Below are positions 36,535 through 45,163 of a DNA stretch of 64,000 nt, one piece after another. How positions within the stretch are numbered: position 1 is the stretch's first letter; every line of letters begins with the position of its first letter. A program made the position numbers and the translations under genes. The notes under the pieces were generated by a model. That model searched no databases and had not been told where the DNA came from. It saw only the letters and a list, made by a program, of their open reading frames with translations. The DNA is taken from assembly GCF_030812675.1 (NCBI RefSeq), contig NZ_JAUSTE010000007.1, positions 62,001 through 126,000 of the forward strand, in the 5' to 3' direction. The stretch is from Sinomonas atrocyanea (GTDB taxonomy: Bacteria > Actinomycetota > Actinomycetes > Actinomycetales > Micrococcaceae).

Positions 36535-36579
36535 GGCGGGCGGACGACGGCGGGTGGGGCCCGGCGTCGTCCGCCCGCC
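36535..36579. terminator. Bidirectional hairpin; left copy of a direct repeat
   Basis: A perfect 15-bp stem (GGCGGGCGGACGACG and its complement) around a 15-nt loop sits between the convergent ABM and epimerase genes. About 42 nt of it recurs in the same orientation at 47266-47307, with one G missing from the loop. Besides terminating both genes it marks the left boundary of the catabolic module. Confidence 0.8.
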
Positions 36580-36584
36580 CTCCT

Positions 36585-37478
36585 CTAGCCGGACATCTCC
36601 TCCGAGGCCCCCGCCGCGGCCCAGGCCTCGTCGACAAGCCGCTTTGCGGCGGCCGCGATCGCCATCCCGTCGGCGTAGGGGGAGCGCCAGATGGCGAGCA
36701 TGTCGCCCGCCTCGGGACGGAGCACCGAGCGCGAGAACGCTTCTACGCCGACGCGGCCGCCGTAGCCGTCGCGGAACGCTGAAGCGAGCACGCGTGGCAG
36801 GTCGACGGCGCCCGAGGACACATCGCCTCGGCCCGACTGCCCGACCTCGAGATAGCCGAGCTTGGGCAGGGCGTGCCGGATGGCTCCCTCGAGGTCCTCC
36901 TCCTCAACGGCCATGTGGAAGGTGTCGAGATGGATCTGCAGGTGGTCTGAGCCGCTTGCGGCGACGAACTCGCGGGCCTGCTCGGCGGTGTTCACGACCG
37001 ACGTCTCATACCGGTTGAGCACCTCGAAGGTCATGCGCACGCCGTGCGCGTGGGCATAGTCGGCCACTGCGCCGACCGCCGAGGCCGCGCGCCGGAACGT
37101 CTCCTCGGACGTGCGTCCCCGAGGGTGCCCAAAGAGCCCATACGGCACCCCGTTCATCTGGTCGCCGCCGAGGTCCGCGGTGAACTCGACAAGGCGCTGC
37201 AGGCTCTTGGCCCCCGCCCGGCGGATGTCGGGATCCTCCGAGGAGACGTCGGCGTCCGGTCGCTGTCCCGCGATGGTGACGACGCCGAGCCCCCGATCCG
37301 AGAGCAGGCGGCGCACCTTCCTGGCATCCGTCGCGTGGGGATCGAGCGGCGGCATCACGATCCGTGCGTAGCCGAGCGCTGCGAGCGCGTCGAGCGCGGC
37401 CGGGAGTCCCGGGTCCTCGAGGTCGGGCATGACAACGTTGAGGTGGCATGCGACGTCAGGCGTGGTGGGGTCGGTCAT
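36585..37478 (-). CDS. Sugar epimerase/isomerase of the D-tagatose 3-epimerase/TIM-barrel family
   Basis: This 297-aa cytosolic TIM barrel has metal-site residues in FEVLNRYETS (Glu), IHLDTFHMAVEEED (Asp) and GVEAFSRSVL (Glu). The fourth ligand region reads GYLEVGQSGRGDVSSG, where D-tagatose/psicose epimerases have HxHxGE-type sequence, so Glu may replace the usual His. The probable role is C3 epimerisation or isomerisation of a ketose. It is the last gene of the minus-strand operon, 17 nt after the SDR stop. Confidence 0.8.
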   Translation of the reverse strand: MTDPTTPDVACHLNVVMPDLEDPGLPAALDALAALGYARIVMPPLDPHATDARKVRRLLSDRGLGVVTIAGQRPDADVSSEDPDIRRAGAKSLQRLVEFTADLGGDQMNGVPYGLFGHPRGRTSEETFRRAASAVGAVADYAHAHGVRMTFEVLNRYETSVVNTAEQAREFVAASGSDHLQIHLDTFHMAVEEEDLEGAIRHALPKLGYLEVGQSGRGDVSSGAVDLPRVLASAFRDGYGGRVGVEAFSRSVLRPEAGDMLAIWRSPYADGMAIAAAAKRLVDEAWAAAGASEEMSG

Positions 37479-37495
37479 GCGCTGTGGCCTTTGCT

Positions 37496-38281
37496 CTAGA
37501 AGACGGGCAGTTCGAGGCGCTGCTTGAACACCGAATAGCCGTCGTCGACGTGCACGACGGTCCCATTGATGGCGTTTGCCTCGTCCGAGGCGAGGAAGGC
37601 CACGACATCGGCGATCTCGTCCGGCTCGGTCATCTTGCCGCGCAGCTGCTCGGCCGCGAACGTCGACTTCAGTTCCTCGCTGAATTGGTTGATGATCGGG
37701 GTTCCCACTCGACCGGGGGTGATGGCGACGGCCCGGATACCGTACTCGGCAAGCTCGTAGGCAGCCGACCGGGTGAAGGAGATGACCGCGGCCTTCGCTG
37801 CACTGTAGGTGAAGGAGAGCTCCGCGGCCTGCTCGCCGTAGATCGAAGACGTGCTGATGATGACGCCACCTGTGCCCTGCGCCCTGAACTGGCGGCCGGC
37901 TGCGAGGATGCCATAGTAGACGCCGTTCTGGTCGATGCGGATCATCGGCTCGTAATCGGCCGCGGGGTCGTGCTCCAGCAGCGGCTTGCCTCCGGCAATT
38001 CCCGCGTTGTTGAAGATGACGTCGAGGCGCCCGAAGACCCGCACAGCCTCGGCGACGGCGGCCTCGACCTCCGCGTAGGCGGAGACGTCGACACCGACAG
38101 CCGCAAGCGAGCCGTTGTGGCCCTCTTCGGCGATCTGCCGGGCGGCCTTCTCCGCACCCGCCTTGTCGATATCGGCGATCATGACCTTCGCACCCTCGCG
38201 GACGAACTTCCGCACCGTCGCCAAGCCGATTCCGCTGGCTCCGCCGGTGATGAGCGCTACCTTGCCGTCAAGACGCATCAT
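37496..38281 (-). CDS. Short-chain dehydrogenase/reductase (polyol or sugar dehydrogenase)
   Basis: This 261-aa classical SDR has the NAD motif TGGASGIG, NNAG in the middle and the catalytic Ser...Tyr-x-x-x-Lys (SSIYGEQAAELSFTYSAAK). The ATG at 38281 with AAAGAGGA is chosen; the next codon is also ATG. In this operon it probably oxidises a polyol or sugar to a keto form. It lies 73 nt downstream of the binding protein gene. Confidence 0.88.
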   Translation of the reverse strand: MMRLDGKVALITGGASGIGLATVRKFVREGAKVMIADIDKAGAEKAARQIAEEGHNGSLAAVGVDVSAYAEVEAAVAEAVRVFGRLDVIFNNAGIAGGKPLLEHDPAADYEPMIRIDQNGVYYGILAAGRQFRAQGTGGVIISTSSIYGEQAAELSFTYSAAKAAVISFTRSAAYELAEYGIRAVAITPGRVGTPIINQFSEELKSTFAAEQLRGKMTEPDEIADVVAFLASDEANAINGTVVHVDDGYSVFKQRLELPVF

Positions 38282-38354
38282 GTCCTCTTTCTTCAGCTCA
38301 TGGTGGTGGGGGTGGGGGGCGGCGCGTGCCACCCCCCACGTGGCGTGCAGAGGG

Positions 38355-39335
38355 CTAGCCCAGCTTGTCCGAAGGCGTCACGCTCGCGGCATTGGAGGCG
38401 TCGACGATGGCCGCATCCACCGCCTTGAACCGCTCCTTCGGCAGCGTCTTGTCCTTCTGGTAGGCCGTGACGTCCTTGATGACCTCATCCGTGATGGACG
38501 GCCACGGCTGGTTGATCGTGGCCAGGAAGTTTCCTCCCGACTTGATCTGGGCGAGGGCCTCGCTTGTCGCGTCCACGCCCGTGACCTTCGCACTCGAGCG
38601 GGCCTCGGAGAGTGCCTTGGTTGCGCCGAGAGCGGCGTCGTCCCAGCCGACCCACACGGCGTCGAGCCCGTTCGGGTGAGCGCTCAGGTAGTCGGCGACC
38701 AGGGCGAGGGCTTCGGTGCGCCCGGTCGCCGGCGACTTGACCTTCTGGATGTCTCCGCCCGCGATGTTCGCACCGGCCGCCTTGAGCTCCTTCTCCGCGA
38801 GGCTGGCCCGCATACGGATCCCGGGGTGCGGATCGTGGCCGATCACCATGACGTTCTTGCCCTTGAGGCCACCGAGGGACTTGTCGAGAGCGCCGACCGT
38901 GGTGTCAGCGATCTGCTGCTGGTTGGTGGTGATGTTGACGGCGAATCCGTCGGTGTCCGAGGTCGAGCTGTCGACGGCAAAGATGGGAATGCCGGCGTCC
39001 TTCGCCGCTGAGACGATGGAACCGATCGACGCAATATCGGTGTAGCCGTCCAGAATGGCATCCGCGCCCTGGCCGATGGCGCTTTCAACGGCGGGATTCA
39101 TTTTCTGGAAGTCGAAATCACCCTGGATCATCGTGAGGTTCCACCCCAGCTCTTTGGCCTTGGCTGTCACCGCCTTGACCCACCATGCGCCGATAGGCGT
39201 TTGGTTGCCCGAGGTAAAGGCGATGACCTTGAACGGCTTGCCTGATGAACTTCCTCCTGCGGCGCCTCCGCAGCCTGTCAGGAAGAGAGTCGCCGCGGCG
39301 ATGAGGGCCACGAACATCCCGAATTTTGCACGCAT
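38355..39335 (-). CDS. Ribose-type ABC transporter substrate-binding lipoprotein
   Basis: The protein has 326 aa. The signal peptide ends in the lipobox LTGC (Cys near residue 22), so it is anchored to the membrane outer face. The mature part is a periplasmic-binding-protein type I (RbsB-like) sugar-binding fold with VIAFTSGNQTPIGAWW, DAILDGYTDIASI, AVDSSTSDTDGFA and DAVWVGWDDAALGATKAL. It delivers a sugar or polyol to the adjacent permease. The ligand is unknown. Confidence 0.92.
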   Translation of the reverse strand: MRAKFGMFVALIAAATLFLTGCGGAAGGSSSGKPFKVIAFTSGNQTPIGAWWVKAVTAKAKELGWNLTMIQGDFDFQKMNPAVESAIGQGADAILDGYTDIASIGSIVSAAKDAGIPIFAVDSSTSDTDGFAVNITTNQQQIADTTVGALDKSLGGLKGKNVMVIGHDPHPGIRMRASLAEKELKAAGANIAGGDIQKVKSPATGRTEALALVADYLSAHPNGLDAVWVGWDDAALGATKALSEARSSAKVTGVDATSEALAQIKSGGNFLATINQPWPSITDEVIKDVTAYQKDKTLPKERFKAVDAAIVDASNAASVTPSDKLG

Positions 39336-39419
39336 GTATCTACTCCTTTGTGATGATTGCGTTTCTTTGTCTCGTATTCCGGCGCGTCCTGATGCTGCAG
39401 GCGCCGCCGACGGCGGCCG

Positions 39420-40394
39420 TTACCGGCGGCGCGTCCGAAGGGAGGAGAGCGTCACGGCCGCGATGATGATCGCGCCTGTCACCACCTGTTGGACGTACGA
39501 ATTGACCCCGAGGATGTTCAGTCCGTTGCTCATCACGCCGATGATGGCGACTCCCACCATCGTTCCTCCGAGATTCGCAGCCCCGGATTTGATGACGGTC
39601 ATGCCGAGGAACACCGCCGCGACCGAGAACATCATGTTGTCGCTCCCCTGAACGGCGCTCGCGCTCCCGAGCCTCGCAGCCAGGAGGATGCCGCCGAGGG
39701 CGGAGATCAGGCCTGCGATCGCGAAGGCGAGCATGCGCGCGAACCTGACGTTGACTCCTGAGAGCCGCGACACCTCGACGTTCCCGCCGATTGCGTGCCA
39801 CCGGCGCCCAGTGGTGGTGAACTGCAGTACGGCCCACAGCACGACCGAGATGACGATGGCGATGTACACGGGCAACGGGATGTTGAGCAGTCGTCCCTGA
39901 CCCAGATAGTTGAAGCCGGTCGGGAGATTGAACAGAGTCGTCCCGGCGGTCACGAGGTATGCGAGTCCTACCACCGAGGTCATTGTCGCGAGGGTCGCAA
40001 CAAACGCCGAAAGGTTCACGTAGGCGATGAGGAGCCCGTTGACAAGGCCCACCAGGAGGCCGACTCCCAGCCCTGAGAGGATGGCCATCTCAGTAGGCGT
40101 TCCGTTCAGCATCATGGAGGCGCTCACTGCGCCAGCAAGGCTTGAGGTCGCACCGACGGAGAGGTCGAAGTCGCCGACCACCATGACCACGGTCTGGGCC
40201 CCGGCGATGATCGCGAGGATCGAGATCTGGAACAGGATGTTCTTCACGTTCACGAAGGTGAGGAAGACATCCGGGCGCATCGCGAAGAAGAAGGCGATGA
40301 GGACGATGAGGGCAACCACGGTGCCCCCATGCAGGAGCACACGGCCGGCCGACCGGACCGGGCTGATGGCTGACGTGGTTGTTGTCATGGTCAT
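39420..40394 (-). CDS. Ribose-type ABC transporter permease
   Basis: This 324-aa membrane permease of the RbsC family has eight to ten hydrophobic segments. The conserved VGDFDLSVGATSSLAGAV and GGNVEVSRLSGVNV cytoplasmic-loop motifs are intact. The ATG at 40394 overlaps the ATPase stop by 4 nt. It forms the importer with the ATPase and the binding protein. Confidence 0.93.
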   Translation of the reverse strand: MTMTTTTSAISPVRSAGRVLLHGGTVVALIVLIAFFFAMRPDVFLTFVNVKNILFQISILAIIAGAQTVVMVVGDFDLSVGATSSLAGAVSASMMLNGTPTEMAILSGLGVGLLVGLVNGLLIAYVNLSAFVATLATMTSVVGLAYLVTAGTTLFNLPTGFNYLGQGRLLNIPLPVYIAIVISVVLWAVLQFTTTGRRWHAIGGNVEVSRLSGVNVRFARMLAFAIAGLISALGGILLAARLGSASAVQGSDNMMFSVAAVFLGMTVIKSGAANLGGTMVGVAIIGVMSNGLNILGVNSYVQQVVTGAIIIAAVTLSSLRTRRR

Positions 40395-41947
40395 TCTGAC
40401 TTTCCGTAGCAGTACGAAAGGAGGAGTTCGTCGTCGGCGACCTCGGCGGCAACCTCTCCCGAGATCCCGCCCTCGTGCATGATGAGAATCCGATCGCTCA
40501 TGCCGATCAGCTCGGGGAGTTCGGAGCTGACCGCGATCACCGCAGTGCCCTCGCGGGCCAGGTCGCGGATCAGCCGGTAGATCTCCGCTTTCGTGCCCAC
40601 ATCGATCCCCCGCGTGGGCTCGTCCATGAGGAGGACCTTGGGGCGGCGGGCCAGCATCTTCGCCAGCACCACCTTCTGCTGGTTGCCTCCGGACAGCTCT
40701 CCTACGTGTTGCCGAGGATTCCTCGCCTTGATCTGCAGGTCTCGCATCCCCCGGTTGGCGATGTCGGCGATTCGACCGCCGGAGACGAGTCCCAGACTGC
40801 TCACCGCGGGCATGTTGGCGAGCGCGATGTTGTCCTGGATCGATGCGCCTAGGATGACTCCTTCGCTGCGGCGCTCCTCCGGGACCAGCGCGATCCCTGC
40901 CCTGAGGGCCTTGGCCACGCCGGGCGAGCGGGGGAGCGGGGCGCCGCCGACCGTGACGGTGCCGGACTTGTGCTTCTGCGCTCCCGAGAGGATCCGCAGC
41001 AGTTCGCTTCGACCCGACCCCGCCAGCCCGCCGATTCCCAGAACTTCGCCCGCTCTGACTGTGAAGGAGACGTCCTTCACACGCGAGCCGTGGAGGCCCT
41101 CGACGGACAGCGCTACCGCCGACGTGGCCGTGCCCCTCGGTGGGTAAAGCTGGCCGGCCGAACGGCCCACCATGGCCGAGATGACCTCGTCGATCGTGGA
41201 GTCCGCGACCGTCTTCGTGAGAATCGTCTCGCCGTTGCGCATGATCGTGATCCGGTCACAGAGCTCGAAGACCTCCTCGAGGCGATGAGAGACGTAGACG
41301 ATCGCCACGCCTTGGTCCCGGAGCGAGCGGAGCACGGTGAACAGGTCCTGGATCTCGGAATCGGTGAGCGAGGCGGTCGGCTCGTCGAGGATCAGGACAC
41401 GCGCCTCGGCGGCAAGGGCGCGGGCCACGGCGACCATGGTCTGCTGGACGGGCGAGAGCTCGCCCGCAAGCTGCCCGAGGGGGATCTTCTGGTTGAGGCT
41501 GTCCAGAAGTTCCTGCGCCCTGCGGCGCAGCAGCTTCCACCGGACGAGACCGCCCCTGCTGGGCGTCTGCTCGCCAAGGAGAATGTTCTCCGCGACGCTG
41601 ACTGTCGGGATGGTCGAGAGCTCCTGGTAGAGCGCGACGACGCCGGCGGCCTGCCCCTTCCGGACGCTCGAGAACTCAACGGCCTCGCCGTCGCGCAGGA
41701 TCACACCCGAGTCCGGCGCATAGACGCCGGTGAGGATCTTGATCAGCGTCGACTTGCCTGCGCCGTTCTCGCCGAGCAGTGCGTGGATCTCTCCCGGCTG
41801 CACCGACATCTTCGCTCCGCGGAGCGCGTGCACCCCTTCGAAGCTCTTGACGATCCCACGCGCTTCGAGCGCCGCGCGCGGCTCCTCGACGCCCATCTGC
41901 GCTGCCCCTCGGATCGCGGTAACGAGGGGGCTCTCCTGATCCGTCAT
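40391..41947 (-). CDS. Ribose-type ABC transporter ATPase (two NBDs)
   Basis: This 518-aa cytosolic ATPase carries two nucleotide-binding domains. The N-terminal one has Walker A GENGAGKST, LSPVQQ and Walker B ILDEPTASL. The C-terminal one has a degenerate P-loop (GLAGSGRSELL), LSGGNQQKV and LLMDEPTRGID. This is the RbsA/MglA arrangement. It overlaps the dehydrogenase upstream and the permease downstream by 4 nt each, so all three are translationally coupled. Confidence 0.94.
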   Translation of the reverse strand: MTDQESPLVTAIRGAAQMGVEEPRAALEARGIVKSFEGVHALRGAKMSVQPGEIHALLGENGAGKSTLIKILTGVYAPDSGVILRDGEAVEFSSVRKGQAAGVVALYQELSTIPTVSVAENILLGEQTPSRGGLVRWKLLRRRAQELLDSLNQKIPLGQLAGELSPVQQTMVAVARALAAEARVLILDEPTASLTDSEIQDLFTVLRSLRDQGVAIVYVSHRLEEVFELCDRITIMRNGETILTKTVADSTIDEVISAMVGRSAGQLYPPRGTATSAVALSVEGLHGSRVKDVSFTVRAGEVLGIGGLAGSGRSELLRILSGAQKHKSGTVTVGGAPLPRSPGVAKALRAGIALVPEERRSEGVILGASIQDNIALANMPAVSSLGLVSGGRIADIANRGMRDLQIKARNPRQHVGELSGGNQQKVVLAKMLARRPKVLLMDEPTRGIDVGTKAEIYRLIRDLAREGTAVIAVSSELPELIGMSDRILIMHEGGISGEVAAEVADDELLLSYCYGKSE

Positions 41948-43014
41948 GCCTGCCTCCCGGTGTCCGCGACGTCGTTGCAGCGGATGACCACCTTGGGATG
42001 GACGCCGCTGACGTGGACCCGGAACGCCTCCGCCGCGTCCTCGAGGTCGAAGACGGCCTGGGTCAGCTCTGCCAGCTGAAGGTGCGGGAGGATCTGCAGC
42101 GCGCGGGGGAAGGCATACGGGGAGACGAACACGCCGGTGAGGGTCAGTTCCTTGAGATACAGGTACTCCGAGAGATTCAGCGGCATCTCGAACTCGTGGG
42201 GGTACATGGCCCCGTAGACGACGGTGGCGCCCTTGGCTGCGATGTCCAGCAGACCGCGCACCGCCCGCGGTGACCCGGAGGCGTCGATGACGACGTCGAA
42301 GCCAAGGCCGCCCGTGATCTCCTGAGCGCGGTGCAGCTGGTCCTCCGCGACTGGATCGATCACCACGTCGGCCCCGTGCCGCCTGCCCATTTCCCGGCGC
42401 TCGGCCATCGGCTCGATGAGCGTCAGCGAGGTGGCCCCGTGCATCTTCATGACCTGCAGGACGAGCTGTCCGATCGGCCCCCCGCCGCAGACCGCCACCC
42501 TGTCGCCGACCTTGATGTTGGTCTTGTCAGCGATGCGCACCGCTACCGAGGTGGGCTCGAGGAGGCATCCCTCGAGGAGGGAGACCTCCTCGGGCAGTCG
42601 GTACAGCTGCGATTCGTGCCAGGTCACCGTCTCGGACATGCCTGGCCGGTTGTACTCCTGGATGTACTCGCAGAACTGCTGGCGGCCCGCGCGGCAGGGG
42701 GTGCACGTCCCGCAGAACCGAAGGAAGTTCCCCGCGACCCGGTCGCCAACGCGCAGGCCGGTCCGGTGCGCGCGTTCCCCGAGGGCCTCGACGATCCCGG
42801 ACAGCTCGTGGCCGAGGCCGATCGGCACGTCCTCGCCGAAGAACCCCTCCGCGAGGTGCGGGTCCGAGCCGCAGATCGCCGCGTAGGCGACCCGCACGCG
42901 TACGTCCTCAGGTCCGAGGTGCTGGTCCGGGAAGTCGACGACGCCGATCCGGCCCCGGGTTGCCTCGTCGGGATCGCGAAGGCTGCCGATCTTGGTGACG
43001 GCGACAGTTCTCAT
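41944..43014 (-). CDS. Zn-dependent sugar/polyol dehydrogenase (MDR family)
   Basis: This 356-aa MDR dehydrogenase has catalytic Zn ligands in AICGSDPH and GHELSG. The structural Zn Cys are in CGTCTPCRAGRQQFC, and the NAD motif is CGGGPIGQLVLQ. It resembles sorbitol/threonine-type dehydrogenases. In the module it would oxidise the imported polyol to a ketose. It is followed without a gap by the importer ATPase. Confidence 0.9.
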   Translation of the reverse strand: MRTVAVTKIGSLRDPDEATRGRIGVVDFPDQHLGPEDVRVRVAYAAICGSDPHLAEGFFGEDVPIGLGHELSGIVEALGERAHRTGLRVGDRVAGNFLRFCGTCTPCRAGRQQFCEYIQEYNRPGMSETVTWHESQLYRLPEEVSLLEGCLLEPTSVAVRIADKTNIKVGDRVAVCGGGPIGQLVLQVMKMHGATSLTLIEPMAERREMGRRHGADVVIDPVAEDQLHRAQEITGGLGFDVVIDASGSPRAVRGLLDIAAKGATVVYGAMYPHEFEMPLNLSEYLYLKELTLTGVFVSPYAFPRALQILPHLQLAELTQAVFDLEDAAEAFRVHVSGVHPKVVIRCNDVADTGRQA

Positions 43015-43041
43015 GGTCTCTCCCTTGAGCTCGAGCTGACG

Positions 43042-44007
43042 TCAGGAAGCCGCGCGGACGGCCCGGTGGACGGCGGCGACGGTGGCGGAGAGGCCGTACC
43101 CGTGCTTGTCGCGCAGCTGCTCGTCCTCACCGAAGCCGGCGTACACCTGGGGGATGCCGAGCCGTTCGAAGGCCTGGAGGTGGATGCCGCGGTCTGCGAC
43201 CACGTCGGCAATCCGCGAGGCCAGACCGCCATAGGCGAGGTGGTCCTCGAGAACGACGAACCTGCCGCCGGTCTCCTCGGCGCAGCGGACGACAAGCTCC
43301 TCGTCGATGGGCTTGAGGGTGAACATGTCCACGACGCGCACCGACACCCCGTCCCGGGCGAGGTCCTCGGCAGCCTGGAGGGCCTGCGCAACGACGGTGC
43401 CGTGCGTGAAGATCGTCGCGTCCGTGCCGTCCGCGGCGAGGATGCCCTTGCCGATCGTCACCTCATGCTGGCCGGGCTCGTAGAGCACCTTGTCCTTCTT
43501 GCCGACGGCGAGGCGGATGTAGATCGGGCCCGCCATGGACATGGACTGGCGGATGACCTCGCCCACCATCAGGGGATCCCCGATGGAGGTCACCGTCATG
43601 TTCGTGAGGGCGCACATGAGGGCGAGGTCTTCGACCGCGTAGTGGGTGGAGCCGCCGTTGCCGACCAGTCCGCCGTGGGTGCCGATGATCTTCACCGGCA
43701 GGCTGGGGTAGCAGACGTCGCTGCGCACCTGCTCGAGGGCCCGCATGCTCAGGAATGGCAGCATTCCGGAGACCACCGGGATGTTCCCGTCGTAGGCGAG
43801 GCCGGCGGCGATGCCCACGCAGGCCTGCTCGGCCAGCCCGACGTCGATGAAGCGGTCTGGGTACTTGTCGCGGAACTCGACGAGGGTCGCGCCGATATCC
43901 GGGGTGAGGACCCAGAGGTTGTCATGGGTGTCGCCGAGCTCGGCGAGGGTCGATCCGATGACGGACCGGGCAGAGAGCATCTCTCCGAATGTGAACGTGA
44001 CCGGCAT
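43042..44007 (-). CDS. Transketolase, C-terminal subunit
   Basis: This 321-aa protein contains the pyrimidine-binding and C-terminal domains of transketolase as a separate chain. The catalytic Glu is E60 in DVGLAEQACVG; GTHGGLVGNGGSTHYAVED and the late VVLEDHLAYGGLASRIADV are further family blocks. It forms the thiamine diphosphate site jointly with the N-terminal subunit, whose stop overlaps its ATG by one base. Split transketolases are common in dedicated catabolic clusters. Confidence 0.92.
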   Translation of the reverse strand: MPVTFTFGEMLSARSVIGSTLAELGDTHDNLWVLTPDIGATLVEFRDKYPDRFIDVGLAEQACVGIAAGLAYDGNIPVVSGMLPFLSMRALEQVRSDVCYPSLPVKIIGTHGGLVGNGGSTHYAVEDLALMCALTNMTVTSIGDPLMVGEVIRQSMSMAGPIYIRLAVGKKDKVLYEPGQHEVTIGKGILAADGTDATIFTHGTVVAQALQAAEDLARDGVSVRVVDMFTLKPIDEELVVRCAEETGGRFVVLEDHLAYGGLASRIADVVADRGIHLQAFERLGIPQVYAGFGEDEQLRDKHGYGLSATVAAVHRAVRAAS

Positions 44008-44885
44008 CAGACCGTCTCCTTCTTGCGCGAGGCTTCGAGGGCGGACATGGCCCGCTCCAGATCAGCGGCTCCCAGGGAACCGGCGTGCCAGGCGAGGTTC
44101 CGCTCCATGAAGTCGACCCCCTTGCCCTTGACCGTTTCGCAGATCACGACGGTGGGACGCTTGCTGTCGGTGGCCGGCAGGTGGTCGATCGCGTCCACGA
44201 GCTGCTTCATGTCATGGCCGTCGATCACCACGACGTTCCACCCGAAGGCCGCCCACTTGTCCGGGTAGGGCTCGAACACGACCCTCTCCTCGGCGAAGCT
44301 CGTCATGAGCTGGCGGTTGCGGTCCACAAAGGCCACCAGGTTGCCCAGCTCGTTGCTGCGGGCCGCCTGGGCGGCCTCCCAGACCGAACCCTCTCCGGTC
44401 TCGCCGTCGCCGAGCAGGCAGGCCACCCTGTGGGGCTCGTTGCGTCCGCGCGCGCTGAGGGCCATGCCTACCGCCAGGGGCAGCCCGTGCCCGAGCGAGC
44501 CGGTCGAACATTCGACGCCGGGCAGTTGGACCTTGCAGGGGTGCATCCCGTACGCGCTGTCGAGCTGGCCATACGTGCTGACGATCTCCTCGTAGGGGAA
44601 GAACCCGCGCATCGCCATGGCAATGTACATGCAGACCGCGGCGTGGCCCTTGCTGAGCACGAAGCGGTCCCGGAGCGGATTGGTGATGTCGGTGGGATCG
44701 ACATTCAATCCGTAATGGAAGAGGGCGGTGAAGATATCGGCTGCGGAAAGATCGCCGCCGATATGAACGGCCCCCTCATATGTTCCGCAGAGTTGCAGGA
44801 GCTTTGATCTCAGTTCGAAGGCAAGGTCTTCAAGCTCATCTACGGTGTGCGGATTTCCGCCCGTTGGCAGGCTCATCTGGCCCAT
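44007..44885 (-). CDS. Transketolase, N-terminal (ThDP pyrophosphate-binding) subunit
   Basis: The protein has 292 aa. The thiamine-diphosphate/Mg motif GDGETGEGSVW...DRN is intact (about residues 158-187), and HIGGDLSAADIFTALF and SKGHAAVCMYIAM are typical. The ATG at 44885 with GGAGAGG is preferred over ATG 44900, which has no ribosome binding site. It starts the long minus-strand operon TK-N, TK-C, dehydrogenase, ATPase, permease, binding protein, SDR, epimerase. Transfer of a C2 unit from the ketose to an aldose phosphate would link the sugar to central metabolism. Confidence 0.92.
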   Translation of the reverse strand: MGQMSLPTGGNPHTVDELEDLAFELRSKLLQLCGTYEGAVHIGGDLSAADIFTALFHYGLNVDPTDITNPLRDRFVLSKGHAAVCMYIAMAMRGFFPYEEIVSTYGQLDSAYGMHPCKVQLPGVECSTGSLGHGLPLAVGMALSARGRNEPHRVACLLGDGETGEGSVWEAAQAARSNELGNLVAFVDRNRQLMTSFAEERVVFEPYPDKWAAFGWNVVVIDGHDMKQLVDAIDHLPATDSKRPTVVICETVKGKGVDFMERNLAWHAGSLGAADLERAMSALEASRKKETV

Positions 44886-45009
44886 CACATGCCTCTCCAT
44901 TGAATGACATTGATGTCGGTTGCCGCCCGAGTGTGGCGTCTTCGTCGACTCACATTGATTCCGGATTGGGGGGTGTCTCCAAGCCGGCAGGAACGACGCT
45001 ACACCGGTG

Positions 45010-45040
45010 TTTACATCTAAACAAGATTAGATCTAAACTG
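45010..45040. promoter_or_regulatory. Candidate MarR operator in the divergent control region
   Basis: In the 278-nt gap between the transketolase operon and the aldehyde dehydrogenase, ATCTAAAC occurs twice (45015-45022 and 45031-45038), 16 bp apart. The second copy is part of a perfect palindrome, TTAGATCTAA (45027-45036). The stretch is markedly AT-rich. The MarR-type regulator at 46702-47232 is the likely ligand. Confidence 0.5.
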
Positions 45041-45163
45041 ATTTTCCGGACTCCGTTACCGGTGGTTGCATGCCTGCTCGGCGAGCCCGGACTGCTTCCG
45101 AAGGGGTGCTCGTCGCCACATGGAAGCCTCTTCAGATCTGACACAGAGAGGTGCTTGATCGTC

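Noticed and set aside
44780-45163. Upstream extension of the aldehyde dehydrogenase
   Set aside because: The family homology starts at 45164; the upstream part would overlap the divergent transketolase gene and the AT-rich control region.
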